Positions 28,653 through 37,341 of a stretch of DNA of 64,000 nt are shown here, one piece after another (within the stretch, counting starts at the first letter, position 1; every line of letters begins with the position of its first letter). Position numbers and translations under genes: made by a program. The notes under the pieces were generated by a model. That model searched no databases. It saw only the letters and a program-made list of their open reading frames with translations, and was not told the DNA's origin. Origin of the DNA: Halomonas caseinilytica (lineage in GTDB: Bacteria > Pseudomonadota > Gammaproteobacteria > Pseudomonadales > Halomonadaceae); the NCBI RefSeq assembly GCF_001662305.1, contig NZ_BDEP01000030.1:23941-87940 (forward strand), read 5' to 3'.

Positions 28653-29630
28653 ATGGTCAAGCGTATCGAGTTTTCCCGCACTGGTGGCCCGGAAGTGCTC
28701 GAGTTCGTCGATGCTCCGCTGGTCGAGCCGCAAGCCGGTGAGGTGCGGATTCGACATCAGGCCGTCGGTCTGAACTTCATCGATATCTATTTTAGAACCG
28801 GTCTCTATCCCGTGCCTTCCTTGCCCTCCGGACTGGGCACCGAGGGAGCAGGTGTCGTCGAGGCGGTGGGCGATGGCGTCGAGCACCTGGCAGTGGGAGA
28901 CCGGGTCGCCTATGCCCAGGGCCCCCTGGGCGCCTATGCCGAGCAGCACGTCGTACCGGCCGATAAGGTCGTGGCACTGCCTGACGGGGTCGATGGCGAG
29001 ACGGCGGCTGCGTCGATGCTCAAGGGGCTGACCGTACAGTATCTGCTGCGTCAGACCTATCGGCTCGAGGGCAGCGAGACCATTCTCTTTCATGCGGCTG
29101 CCGGTGGGGTGGGCTCGATTGCCTGTCAGTGGGCTCGGGCACTCGGCGTGAAGCTGATCGGCACGGTCAGCTCTCCCGAGAAGGCAGCGCTGGCCCGGGA
29201 AAATGGGGCCTGGGCGACCATCGACTATACCCGCGAGGATGTCGTCGAGCGGGTGCGCGAACTGACCGACGGGGCGATGTGCGACGTGGTCTACGACTCG
29301 GTCGGCAAGGATACCTGGGAGACCTCGCTGGATTGCCTGAAAAAGCGCGGCCTGATGGTCAGCTTCGGCAACGCCTCAGGGCCGGTCGAGGGCGTCAACA
29401 TCGGTATTCTCAACCAGAAGGGAGCGCTCTACGTAACGCGGCCGAGCCTCAATGGCTATGCCGATACGCGTGAGCGCCTGGAGAGCATGTGCGCTGATCT
29501 GTTCGCGATGCTGGAGAGCGGCCAGGTGAAGATCGACATCGCCCAGCGCTTTCCGCTCGCCGAGGCGGGCAAGGCCCAGGAGGCGCTGGCCGGACGCCTG
29601 ACGACCGGCTCCACTATCCTGGTGCCCTGA
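28653..29630 (+). CDS. NADPH:quinone reductase, zeta-crystallin-like MDR family
   Basis: This 325-residue medium-chain dehydrogenase/reductase lacks the zinc ligands of alcohol dehydrogenases and fits the quinone oxidoreductase (QorA) group. GLNFIDIYFRTGLYP and LPSGLGTEGAGVVEAVGDGV are N-terminal signatures. The nucleotide-binding loop is HAAAGGVGSIACQWARALG near residue 150. Length matches E. coli Qor. It is probably cytosolic and reduces quinones with NADPH. It is monocistronic and is followed convergently by the RpiR regulator gene. Confidence 0.92.
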   Translation: MVKRIEFSRTGGPEVLEFVDAPLVEPQAGEVRIRHQAVGLNFIDIYFRTGLYPVPSLPSGLGTEGAGVVEAVGDGVEHLAVGDRVAYAQGPLGAYAEQHVVPADKVVALPDGVDGETAAASMLKGLTVQYLLRQTYRLEGSETILFHAAAGGVGSIACQWARALGVKLIGTVSSPEKAALARENGAWATIDYTREDVVERVRELTDGAMCDVVYDSVGKDTWETSLDCLKKRGLMVSFGNASGPVEGVNIGILNQKGALYVTRPSLNGYADTRERLESMCADLFAMLESGQVKIDIAQRFPLAEAGKAQEALAGRLTTGSTILVP

Positions 29631-29672
29631 TGCCCTGTTGCCCTGCTCCGAGCCGCCTGGGCACGGGGAATG

Positions 29673-30578
29673 TCACAGCGAGGCGTCGAGTTCGCCGATC
29701 AAGCGCTCGCGCCGCTTCAGTGCGGTGAGGCCGGTCTCGCCGAGCTGGTTCGCCGCCTCGCTCAACAGTCCTTCCACCAGCAGCATGAAGGCGCACATGC
29801 TATTGCTGAAGAACAGACTGTGGTTGGGCACCGGGAAGCTGTATCGCGCAACCTTGGCGAGCGGAGAGGCCGTGGAGTCCGTCAGGGCAATGACCCGGAT
29901 ACCCTGGCGGGCCGCCACCTCGGCGGTCGTCAGCACACTGGGGGTATAGGGAAAGCAGCTTGCCACCACCAGCACATCGCCCTCACCGAGCTGGGCCAAG
30001 GCATCCGCGACGCCATGTCGCGCGGCATCGAGCGGTGCCACGTCCGGACGCAGCATGCCCAGGCCATAGGCCATGAACGATGCCAGCGAGGCGAACTGGC
30101 GCATGCCGTGCACCCTCACGCGACGCGCCTCGGCCAGCAGCCCGGCGGCCTCCACGAAGCTCACTTCATCGATTTCCGCCACCATATCGCCGATATTGGC
30201 GCTCTCCTGGCGTCCCAGGCGGGACAACCGGGCATGACTGCCGTCGTTGCCATCACCGTCCAGCAGGCGGGAGACCTGATCGCTGTAGAAGCTCTTGCCT
30301 TCGGTGACGTTGCGACGAAAGACGCCCTGCAGGCCGGCGAAGCCATCGAACCCCAGGCGCTGGGCCAGGCGAGATAGCGTGGAGGGGCTGACGCTCAGGC
30401 GTTCGGCCAGCTCGCTGATCGAGGACACCGCGGCTTGCTGGGGAGCGGTGACCAGCGCGGTCAGCACATGGCGCGAGCGCTTGCCCAGGCGTACCGAACC
30501 CTCGCCGCCCTCGATATCGGCGAGCAGGCGCTCGAGGTCTCCGAGCGTTTCGGGGCGGGGTGAGGCGGATGGCGTCAT
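29673..30578 (-). CDS. MurR/RpiR-family transcriptional regulator
   Basis: This regulator of 301 residues (from MTPSASPRPETL) has an N-terminal helix-turn-helix, ISELAERLSVSPSTLSRLAQRLGFDGFAGLQ. It is followed by a SIS sugar-isomerase-type sensor domain (RVHGMRQFASLASFMAYGL and later GDVLVVASCFPYTPSVLTTAEVA). RpiR proteins sense phosphosugars or related metabolites. An ATG at 30623 would add 15 residues. It is divergent from the aminotransferase gene and probably controls it through palindromes in the intergenic region. Confidence 0.9.
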   Translation of the reverse strand: MTPSASPRPETLGDLERLLADIEGGEGSVRLGKRSRHVLTALVTAPQQAAVSSISELAERLSVSPSTLSRLAQRLGFDGFAGLQGVFRRNVTEGKSFYSDQVSRLLDGDGNDGSHARLSRLGRQESANIGDMVAEIDEVSFVEAAGLLAEARRVRVHGMRQFASLASFMAYGLGMLRPDVAPLDAARHGVADALAQLGEGDVLVVASCFPYTPSVLTTAEVAARQGIRVIALTDSTASPLAKVARYSFPVPNHSLFFSNSMCAFMLLVEGLLSEAANQLGETGLTALKRRERLIGELDASL

Positions 30579-30663
30579 GGTGAATTCCGGGGTATCCTGA
30601 GCGGTTGGCGAACGGACGAGCATTGTAGCGTCCGGGGAAGGTGGCGTCAGTGAGGCAGGGCTC

Positions 30664-30705
30664 ATATTTGCAAATATATTTCCTTATTGACAGTATAAGA
30701 AATAT
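30664..30705. promoter_or_regulatory. Candidate RpiR operators and promoter
   Basis: Between rpiR and the aminotransferase gene are a perfect 14-bp palindrome ATATTTGCAAATAT (30664-30677) and an inverted pair ATATTTC (30676-30682)/GAAATAT (30699-30705). The pair brackets a consensus -35 hexamer TTGACA at 30687-30692. This AT-rich island in GC-rich surroundings fits operator control of the rightward operon. That the adjacent RpiR protein binds here is inferred. Confidence 0.55.
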
Positions 30706-30733
30706 TATTGCTTATAGAGCCCGGGAGGGCAGC

Positions 30734-32062
30734 ATGAGTCACGTCTTTCATCGTCATCTGAAACAGCGCTATCCCACCGCCGTGGGTGGCGAGGGCCCTT
30801 ATCTGATCGACGCCGAGGGGCGTCGTTACCTGGATGCCTGCGGTGGCGCCGCCGTCTCATGCCTGGGCCACAGCGATGGCGAGGTGATCGAGGCGGTTCG
30901 CGAGCAGGTCGGTCGACTCGCCTATGCGCATACCTCCTTTTTCACCAGCGAGCCGATGGAGGCGCTGGCCGATTTCCTGGTCGAGCGGGCACCGGAAGGG
31001 TTGTCATCGGTCTATTTCGTTTCGGGGGGCTCCGAGGCGGTGGAGGCGGCGCTGAAAATGGCGCGCCAGTATTTCCTAGAGCGTGGCGAGCCCGAGCGCA
31101 GGCACCTGATCGCGCGGCGGCAGAGTTATCACGGCAACACCCTGGGCGCGCTGGCCACCGGCGGCAACGCCTGGCGGCGGCGTCCGTTCGAGCCGCTGCT
31201 GGTGGAGGTCGGCCATGTCAGCCCGTGTTATGCCTATCGTGGCCAGGCCGCGGGTGAGACGCCGGAGGCCTATGGCGAGCGCCTGGCCGCGGAGCTCGGA
31301 GACGAGATCCAGCGCCTGGGGCCGGAGACGGTGATGGCCTTCGTGGCCGAGCCCGTGGTGGGCGCGACGCTTGGCGCGGTGCCGGCAGTACCGGGCTACT
31401 TCAAGCGGGTACGCGAGATCTGCGATCGCCACGGCATCCTGCTGATCCTCGACGAGGTGATGTGCGGCATGGGGCGTACCGGCAGCCTCTTCGCCGCCGA
31501 ACAGGAGGGCGTGGCACCGGACCTGACAACCATTGCCAAGGGATTGGGAGCCGGTTACCAGCCGATCGGCGCGACCCTGGTGAGCGAACGCATCCGCGAG
31601 GCCATCGCCGAGGGCTCGGGCTTCTTTCAGCATGGCCATACCTACATTGGCCACGCCACTGCCTGTGCCGCGGCGTTGGCGGTGCAACGCGCCATCGAAT
31701 CGCGCGATTTGATGGCCCGCGTGCGCTGGTTGGGTGACGGGCTGCAGCAGCGACTCGAGGCGCGTTTCGGCGATCATCCCCATGTCGGCGATATTCGCGG
31801 GCGCGGGCTGTTCCGCGGCCTCGAGCTGGTGGCCGATCGCGGCGACAAGACGCCGTTCGATCCGGCCTGCAAGCTGCATGCCGCCATCAAGCGCACGGCC
31901 ATGGACGAGGGGCTGATGTGCTATCCGATGGGCGGCACCCTCGATGGCCAACGAGGTGACCATATCCTGCTGGCACCGCCGTTCATTCTCGAGGAATCCC
32001 ATCTGGATGAAATCGTCGACAAGCTCGATGCGACCCTGAAGCGCGTTATCGACCCTCATTGA
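30734..32062 (+). CDS. Class-III (omega) pyridoxal-phosphate aminotransferase
   Basis: This 442-residue cytosolic enzyme belongs to the omega-amino-acid aminotransferase group. YFVSGGSEAVEAALKMARQY binds the cofactor phosphate. LILDEVMCGMGRTGSLFAAE contains the cofactor-ring aspartate. The Schiff-base lysine is in TTIAKGLGAGYQPIGATL near residue 275. GGGAGGG precedes the chosen ATG. The amino donor is not evident. It is followed after 13 bp by a carboxymuconolactone-decarboxylase-like gene and is divergent from rpiR, suggesting a small inducible catabolic unit. Confidence 0.9.
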   Translation: MSHVFHRHLKQRYPTAVGGEGPYLIDAEGRRYLDACGGAAVSCLGHSDGEVIEAVREQVGRLAYAHTSFFTSEPMEALADFLVERAPEGLSSVYFVSGGSEAVEAALKMARQYFLERGEPERRHLIARRQSYHGNTLGALATGGNAWRRRPFEPLLVEVGHVSPCYAYRGQAAGETPEAYGERLAAELGDEIQRLGPETVMAFVAEPVVGATLGAVPAVPGYFKRVREICDRHGILLILDEVMCGMGRTGSLFAAEQEGVAPDLTTIAKGLGAGYQPIGATLVSERIREAIAEGSGFFQHGHTYIGHATACAAALAVQRAIESRDLMARVRWLGDGLQQRLEARFGDHPHVGDIRGRGLFRGLELVADRGDKTPFDPACKLHAAIKRTAMDEGLMCYPMGGTLDGQRGDHILLAPPFILEESHLDEIVDKLDATLKRVIDPH

Positions 32063-32075
32063 AGGAGCATGACCG

Positions 32076-32645
32076 ATGTCGATCGAATCCCGTCTCTCGC
32101 CGCTGAACGAGGCGCACATGGCCCCCGAGCAGCGCCGTGTTCTGGACACCATTCTCAGCGGCCCACGCGGCAATCTGGACGGCCCCTTTCTGGCCTGGAT
32201 CCACAGCCCGGAACTGGCCGATCACGCCCAGCGCCTGGGGGCCTTCTGCCGCTACGGCACGCGCCTGGAGTTGCGGCTGACCGAGCTGGCGATCCTGTTC
32301 ACCGCTGCCTGGTGGCAGTCCCAGGCGGAGTGGCAGATCCATGAACCCATTGCCCGTGAGGCCGGCGTCGCCGAGGCGGTGATCGAGGCCCTGCGCGAAG
32401 GTCGCGAGCCGACCTTCGAACGCGACGACGAGGCGTTGGTGGTGCGCCTGGGTGAGTCGCTCTATACCAGCCGCCGCGTCGACGAGGCGCTCTACGCCGA
32501 GGCCGTGGCGGTCTTCGGCGAGCCGGCGATGGTCGAGCTGGTGGGCGTGTTCGGCTACTACGCCCTGGTGGCCATGACGCTCAACGTCTTCGAGGTGCGC
32601 CGCGGCGATGGCCCGCTGCCGTTTGCCGAGCCGCCTGGCTCGTGA
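32076..32645 (+). CDS. Carboxymuconolactone decarboxylase-family protein
   Basis: This 189-residue all-helical protein matches the CMD/AhpD-like family, with the core LRLTELAILFTAAWWQSQAEWQIHEPIA near residues 65-95. The CxxC of peroxidase-active AhpD is absent, so it is closer to decarboxylase-like or uncharacterised members. It is probably co-transcribed with the aminotransferase and could act on the same catabolic substrate, but the reaction is unknown. Confidence 0.85.
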   Translation: MSIESRLSPLNEAHMAPEQRRVLDTILSGPRGNLDGPFLAWIHSPELADHAQRLGAFCRYGTRLELRLTELAILFTAAWWQSQAEWQIHEPIAREAGVAEAVIEALREGREPTFERDDEALVVRLGESLYTSRRVDEALYAEAVAVFGEPAMVELVGVFGYYALVAMTLNVFEVRRGDGPLPFAEPPGS

Positions 32646-32779
32646 CGCCCCGTGGCATGCCGTTCCTTCATTGAGGCACTGAGCGGTTGGCGGGCGGCCG
32701 GGTTGCATCGACAGTGTCCCTCAAGCGTTCGATGCGGCTATGCTGGCGGTATCTCCTTTGTCATGGATGACTGAACGCC

Positions 32780-34579
32780 ATGGATGATAGCACCCTGGTC
32801 TTTGCGCTTCTTGGTTTGACGCTGACCGCCTTCATCTGGGGGCGATTTCGCTATGACCTGGTTGCCCTGGCCGCATTGCTGGCGGCGGTACTGCTGGGTC
32901 TGGTGCCGGCGGAGGAGGCATTTCTCGGCTTTGGTCATCCGGCGGTGATCACGGTGGCGGCGGTGCTGGTCCTCAGTCGTGGATTCGAACGCTCCGGCCT
33001 GGTCGACCTGATCGCCGAGCAGGCGCTCAAGGTCGGTGACCGCCTGTTGCTGCAGCTACTGGTGCTGGTTGGTGCAGTGCTGGTGCTTTCCGGGGTGATG
33101 AACAATGTCGGGGCCCTGGCGTTGATGCTGCCGGTCGCGATTCGCATGGCCCGGGAGCACGGCACGCCGCCGTCACTGTTGCTGATGCCGCTGGCCTTCG
33201 GTTCACTGCTGGGTGGCCTGACCACCCTGATCGGCACGCCGCCCAACATCATCATTTCCAGTTATCGCGGCTCCCTTGGGGCCGACAACTTCGGCATGTT
33301 CTCGTTTTTTCCTGTCGGGGCGACGGTCGCCCTGGTCGGGCTCGCCTTCATCGTGCTGCTGGGCTGGCGCCTGGTGCCCAAGCGTGCCGGTAGTGCGTCC
33401 ACCGAGGCGATGTTCGATACCGCCCATTACCTGGTGGAGCTGCGCGTGCCGGAAAAGGCCAAGGCGGAAGGCTGGACCCTGCTTGATCTGCGCCAGGCCG
33501 TCGACGAGGACATCCCGGTACTGGCGGTGGTTCGCGACGAACGTCGTCACGCCGGGCACAGGTTTCACGGCGTGTTGCGCGAGGGCGATATCCTGCTGGT
33601 GGAGGCCGGCCCCGAGGAAATGAAGCTGCTCGAGGACAAGGCGGGCCTGGAGATGGGGCCGGAACCCGGCGACGAGCCGGCGTCGGAAGAAGAGCGCGAG
33701 GAAGGCGAGGCCTTCGATCCCGAGGGACTGCATCTGGTGGAGGCGGTGGTCAGAAACGACTCCATGATGATCAACCGTACCGTGGCCCAGTTGCGCCTGC
33801 ACAACCAGTATGGCCTGCATCTGGTGGCGGTGGCCCGTGACGGTGGCCGGCTCAATCAGCGGCTGCGGGACATCCGCTTCCGGGCCGGTGACGTGCTGTT
33901 GCTGCAAGGAGGCGAGAATGAACTTACCGACAGCCTGACGACCCTGGGCTGCCTGCCGCTGGCCAAGCGCGATTTGAGCCTTGGTCAGCCGCGCCTGCTG
34001 CTAGTGTCGGTGGCCATCTTCGCTGCCGCCATCCTGGCCATGGTGCTGGACCTGCTGCCAGCCTCGGTGGCGCTGGCCGGGGCGGCGCTGGTGTCACTGC
34101 TGGTGGGCGTGCTGCCGCTGCGCGACGGATATCAGGCCATCGACGGGCCGGTGATCGTCTTGCTGGGGGCGATGATTCCGGTGGGCCAGACGCTGGAAAC
34201 CAGTGGCGGTGCTGCCTTGATCGCCGAGGGGATGCTGGCGCTGGGCAGCGAGTGGCCGGTCGTGGTGACCCTGGCGGGACTCTTCCTGTTGAGCACCCTG
34301 TTGTCCAATGTGGTCAACAACGCCGCCGCGGCCTTGCTGATGGCGCCCATCGCGGCGAGCCTGGCCAAGGGATTCGATGCCTCCCTGGATCCCTTTCTGA
34401 TGGTGGTGGCGGTCAGTGCCTCCTGTGCTTTCCTGACCCCTATCGGACATCAATCCAACACCTTGGTGATGGGACCCGGCGGCTATCGTTTCGGCGATTA
34501 CTGGTGGCTGGGGCTGCCGCTGTCGCTGGTCGTGATGGTCGTGACCGTGCCGATGGTATTACTGGTCTGGCCCGTGTAG
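32780..34579 (+). CDS. SLC13/DASS-type membrane transporter with two RCK_C domains
   Basis: The 599-residue protein has two hydrophobic halves separated by a large soluble insert. The N-half contains SGVMNNVGALALMLPVAI and GGLTTLIGTPPNIIISSY. The C-half contains the repeat-related LSNVVNNAAAALLMAPIA and FLTPIGHQSNTLVMGPGGY, the classic motifs of sodium/anion symporters of this superfamily. The insert (about residues 215-395) holds two TrkA-C-like domains (for example GDILLVEAG and GDVLLLQGGENEL) joined by an acidic linker. The substrate could be dicarboxylate, sulfate or another anion. It is monocistronic and ends at a clear terminator. Confidence 0.9.
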   Translation: MDDSTLVFALLGLTLTAFIWGRFRYDLVALAALLAAVLLGLVPAEEAFLGFGHPAVITVAAVLVLSRGFERSGLVDLIAEQALKVGDRLLLQLLVLVGAVLVLSGVMNNVGALALMLPVAIRMAREHGTPPSLLLMPLAFGSLLGGLTTLIGTPPNIIISSYRGSLGADNFGMFSFFPVGATVALVGLAFIVLLGWRLVPKRAGSASTEAMFDTAHYLVELRVPEKAKAEGWTLLDLRQAVDEDIPVLAVVRDERRHAGHRFHGVLREGDILLVEAGPEEMKLLEDKAGLEMGPEPGDEPASEEEREEGEAFDPEGLHLVEAVVRNDSMMINRTVAQLRLHNQYGLHLVAVARDGGRLNQRLRDIRFRAGDVLLLQGGENELTDSLTTLGCLPLAKRDLSLGQPRLLLVSVAIFAAAILAMVLDLLPASVALAGAALVSLLVGVLPLRDGYQAIDGPVIVLLGAMIPVGQTLETSGGAALIAEGMLALGSEWPVVVTLAGLFLLSTLLSNVVNNAAAALLMAPIAASLAKGFDASLDPFLMVVAVSASCAFLTPIGHQSNTLVMGPGGYRFGDYWWLGLPLSLVVMVVTVPMVLLVWPV

Positions 34580-34596
34580 CGCCCAATATCGCAAAA

Positions 34597-34617
34597 GCCC
34601 CGGCGCAGGGCCGGGGC
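34597..34617. terminator. Hairpin terminator between convergent genes
   Basis: GCCCCGGC and GCCGGGGC form a perfect 8-bp stem around a five-base loop. AAAA precedes it on the plus strand, giving a U-tract for the leftward fadE transcript. It likely serves both converging genes. Confidence 0.7.
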
Positions 34618-34642
34618 ATCGAGTGACGGTGAGAAGCGTGGA

Positions 34643-37090
34643 TCAGGCGGGGTGGTGACGCAGCACCTTGGACTTGTCGATGACGAAGGCGTCGTAGTCG
34701 AAGTCATCCACGGTCAGCATGTCCAGCACCTCGGCCTCGCGCTGGCGCATGAAGGTAGCGTCCTCGTCGCTGATCAGCCCGGCGGCGAGAGCGGCTTCCA
34801 CCTGCTGTTCGGGATGCAGGGCCTCGGCCGGGATCTCGCCCTTGGCGTGTGCCTTGCCGACCGTGCGATACAGGGCCTCGGCACGTTCCTGCGTGGCCAG
34901 CAGGGCATTGTAGCGTGCCAGGGGATTGTCCTGAGGGCCGTCGTCGGTGTCCCAGGTATTGCTGATGAGCTTGTGGCGCAGGGCGCTGTCGCGGGAGACG
35001 GACTGGGCGATGGCTCGCGACAGGTCATCCTGCGGGCGTGACCAGCGCCGGCCGAGCGGCATGATGATCAGGCGCAGTGTGCGGCCGAGGGCGCGGTTGG
35101 GCAGGTTCTCGAACAGCTCGACGAAGGCCTGCTCGGCGCGTCCCAGCAGCAGACGGGCGGCATAGTGCAGCAGGGTGTCCTCGCCCTCGACGCGGTCGCC
35201 TTCGTGCCATTGCTTGAGCAGCATGCTGGCCAGATAGAGGTTGGAGAGCACGTCGCCGAGCCGGGCGGAAAGCATCTCGCGCTGCTTGAGCTTCGAGCCG
35301 AGGCTGGCCATGGCGGCGTCGGCGGCGAGGCCGAAGCCGGCGGACAGGCGTGCGATGTCGCGGGCGTAGGGCGCGGCGACATCGTCGAAGGGAACGCTGG
35401 GCTTGCCGATGCCCAGCCCCTGGGTCAGGGCGCGGGCGGCGTTGCCGAGGATCAGGCCGGCGTGGTTGAAGAAGGCCTGGTCGAAGGCCTTGGGATCGTC
35501 GGCATCCTTGGCGGCCAGTTCCTCGAGGACGTAGGGATGGCAGCGGATTGCGCCCTGGCCGAAGATCATCAGGTTGCGCGTCATGATGTTGGCGCCCTCG
35601 ACGGTGATGGCCACCGGGTTGGCGCTGTAGCCGATGCCGAGATAGTTGCGCGGCCCGAGCGTCACGGCCTTGCCGCCATGGATATCCATGGCATCGGCGA
35701 GGATGACGCGCTGGAACTCGGTCAACTGGCTCTTGAGAATCGCCGAGGGCACGGCCGGCTTCTCGCCGTGGTCGATGGTATTGGCGGTCTGATAGACGGC
35801 CGCCTGGGCGATGTAGGCCAGTGCGCTCATGCGAGCCAGGGGTTCCTGGACGCCTTCCATCTCGGCCACCGGCACGTTGAACTGGCGGCGAATGCGGGCA
35901 AAGCCGCCGCTCCAGCCGATGGCGTAACGGGCGGTGCCGGTGGCGCCGGAGGGCAGGGTGATGCAGCGGCCGACGGACAGGCACTCGACCAGCATGCGCC
36001 AGCCCTGGCCGATCATTTCCTCACCGCCGATGATGGTCGAGAGCGGCACGAAGACCTTGTCGCCCTTGATCGGGCCATTGAGGAAGGGGCTGCCGATGGG
36101 GTGGTGGCGACGGCCGATCTGCATGCCTTCGGTGTCGCGGGGAATCAACGCCAGGGTGATGCCGCGATCCTCGTCATCGCCGAGCAGGTGATCGGGGTCG
36201 AACAGGCGGAAGGCCAGGCCGACCACACTGGCGATGGGGGCCAGGGTGATCCAGCGTTTCTCGAAGGTCAGCTCCAGGCCGAGCACTTCCTCGCCGTCGA
36301 TGCTGCGCTTGACCACGATGCCGGTGTCCGGCAGCGAGGTGGCATCGCTGCCCGCGCGCGGCCCGGTCAGCCCGAAGCAGGGGATCTCGCGGCCGTCGGC
36401 CAGGCGCGGCAGGTAGTGATCCTTCTGCTCCTGAGTGCCGTACTTGAGCAGCAGCTCGCCCGGGCCGAGGGAGTTGGGCACGCCCACGGTGACCATCAGG
36501 GTCTCGTTGATCGCCAGCTTCTGCAGGACTGTCGACTGCGCCTTGGCGGAGAAGCCCAGGCCGCCGTACTCCTTGGGGATGATCATGCCGAAGAAGCGCT
36601 CGCGCTTGAGGTAGTCCCAGAGCTCCTGGGGCAGGTCGGCACGCTCGCGGGCGATGTCCCAGGCATTGCACATGCCGGCGGCGACGCTGCACTGGTGATC
36701 GACGAAGGCGCGTTCCTCATCGGTCAGGCCATCGTCGCGGAAGGCCAGCAAGCGTTGCCAGTCAGGGCGACCGGAGAAAAGCTGGCCGTCCCAGGCCACG
36801 CTGCCGGCTTCCAGAGCGGTGCGTTCAGTATCCGAGACCTTGGGGGCGACCTTCTTGAACATCGCGAACAGCCGCGGCGTCAGCCAGGCGCGTCGCAGCC
36901 CCGGCAGGCCGCAGGCGGCGATACCGGCGGTGGCGATCAGCAGCAATACGCCGATCACCGGTGCGCCGGCCAGTACACCGATCAGGCCGGTGACGCCGGT
37001 GACCGCCAGTGCCGGCAAGGCCCCGGCCTCGCGGCGCATCACGATGAGCAGGCCGATTATGGCCAGCACGAGCAGGATCAGGGTCAGCAT
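34643..37090 (-). CDS. fadE: Acyl-CoA dehydrogenase FadE
   Basis: FadE (815 residues, close to E. coli FadE) performs the first oxidation of fatty-acid beta-oxidation with FAD. The N-terminus has two hydrophobic segments (MLTLILLVLAIIGLLIVMRR), so it is membrane-anchored. The dehydrogenase core includes IIPKEYGGLGFSAKAQSTVL, CFGLTGPRAGSDATSLPDTG and RWITLAPIASVVGLAFRL. The family-specific C-terminal domain of about 300 residues follows. The start is set by this homology and by GGAGA just upstream. An in-frame extension to 37285 is not supported. Confidence 0.95.
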   Translation of the reverse strand: MLTLILLVLAIIGLLIVMRREAGALPALAVTGVTGLIGVLAGAPVIGVLLLIATAGIAACGLPGLRRAWLTPRLFAMFKKVAPKVSDTERTALEAGSVAWDGQLFSGRPDWQRLLAFRDDGLTDEERAFVDHQCSVAAGMCNAWDIARERADLPQELWDYLKRERFFGMIIPKEYGGLGFSAKAQSTVLQKLAINETLMVTVGVPNSLGPGELLLKYGTQEQKDHYLPRLADGREIPCFGLTGPRAGSDATSLPDTGIVVKRSIDGEEVLGLELTFEKRWITLAPIASVVGLAFRLFDPDHLLGDDEDRGITLALIPRDTEGMQIGRRHHPIGSPFLNGPIKGDKVFVPLSTIIGGEEMIGQGWRMLVECLSVGRCITLPSGATGTARYAIGWSGGFARIRRQFNVPVAEMEGVQEPLARMSALAYIAQAAVYQTANTIDHGEKPAVPSAILKSQLTEFQRVILADAMDIHGGKAVTLGPRNYLGIGYSANPVAITVEGANIMTRNLMIFGQGAIRCHPYVLEELAAKDADDPKAFDQAFFNHAGLILGNAARALTQGLGIGKPSVPFDDVAAPYARDIARLSAGFGLAADAAMASLGSKLKQREMLSARLGDVLSNLYLASMLLKQWHEGDRVEGEDTLLHYAARLLLGRAEQAFVELFENLPNRALGRTLRLIIMPLGRRWSRPQDDLSRAIAQSVSRDSALRHKLISNTWDTDDGPQDNPLARYNALLATQERAEALYRTVGKAHAKGEIPAEALHPEQQVEAALAAGLISDEDATFMRQREAEVLDMLTVDDFDYDAFVIDKSKVLRHHPA

Positions 37091-37291
37091 GAGAGTCTCC
37101 GGTTCGTTATCATTGGCAAGGATTCGAACATCTGTTTGAATTCTTGCAGAATAGCTCAGTTCGCTGCAAGCGGCCAGCGGATTGAATGTTGTCCCAGCAT
37201 TCTCGTGAGGGCTGATCCACCGATACGTTCGCGACGTTCTGCGAGGCGATCCGATACTCCTTGCTGGCGTGCGTCGACGCCACAAAGAAGC

Positions 37292-37308
37292 GCCCCGCGC
37301 TGCGGGGC
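37292..37308 (-). terminator. Likely terminator after betA
   Basis: GCCCCGC and GCGGGGC form a 7-bp stem with a three-base loop. On the minus strand it is followed by GCTTCTTTG, a weak U-tract. It lies 34 bp after the betA stop. Confidence 0.5.
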
Positions 37309-37341
37309 AGGCGGGGCGTCATGGCACGGAGCGGGACGGAC

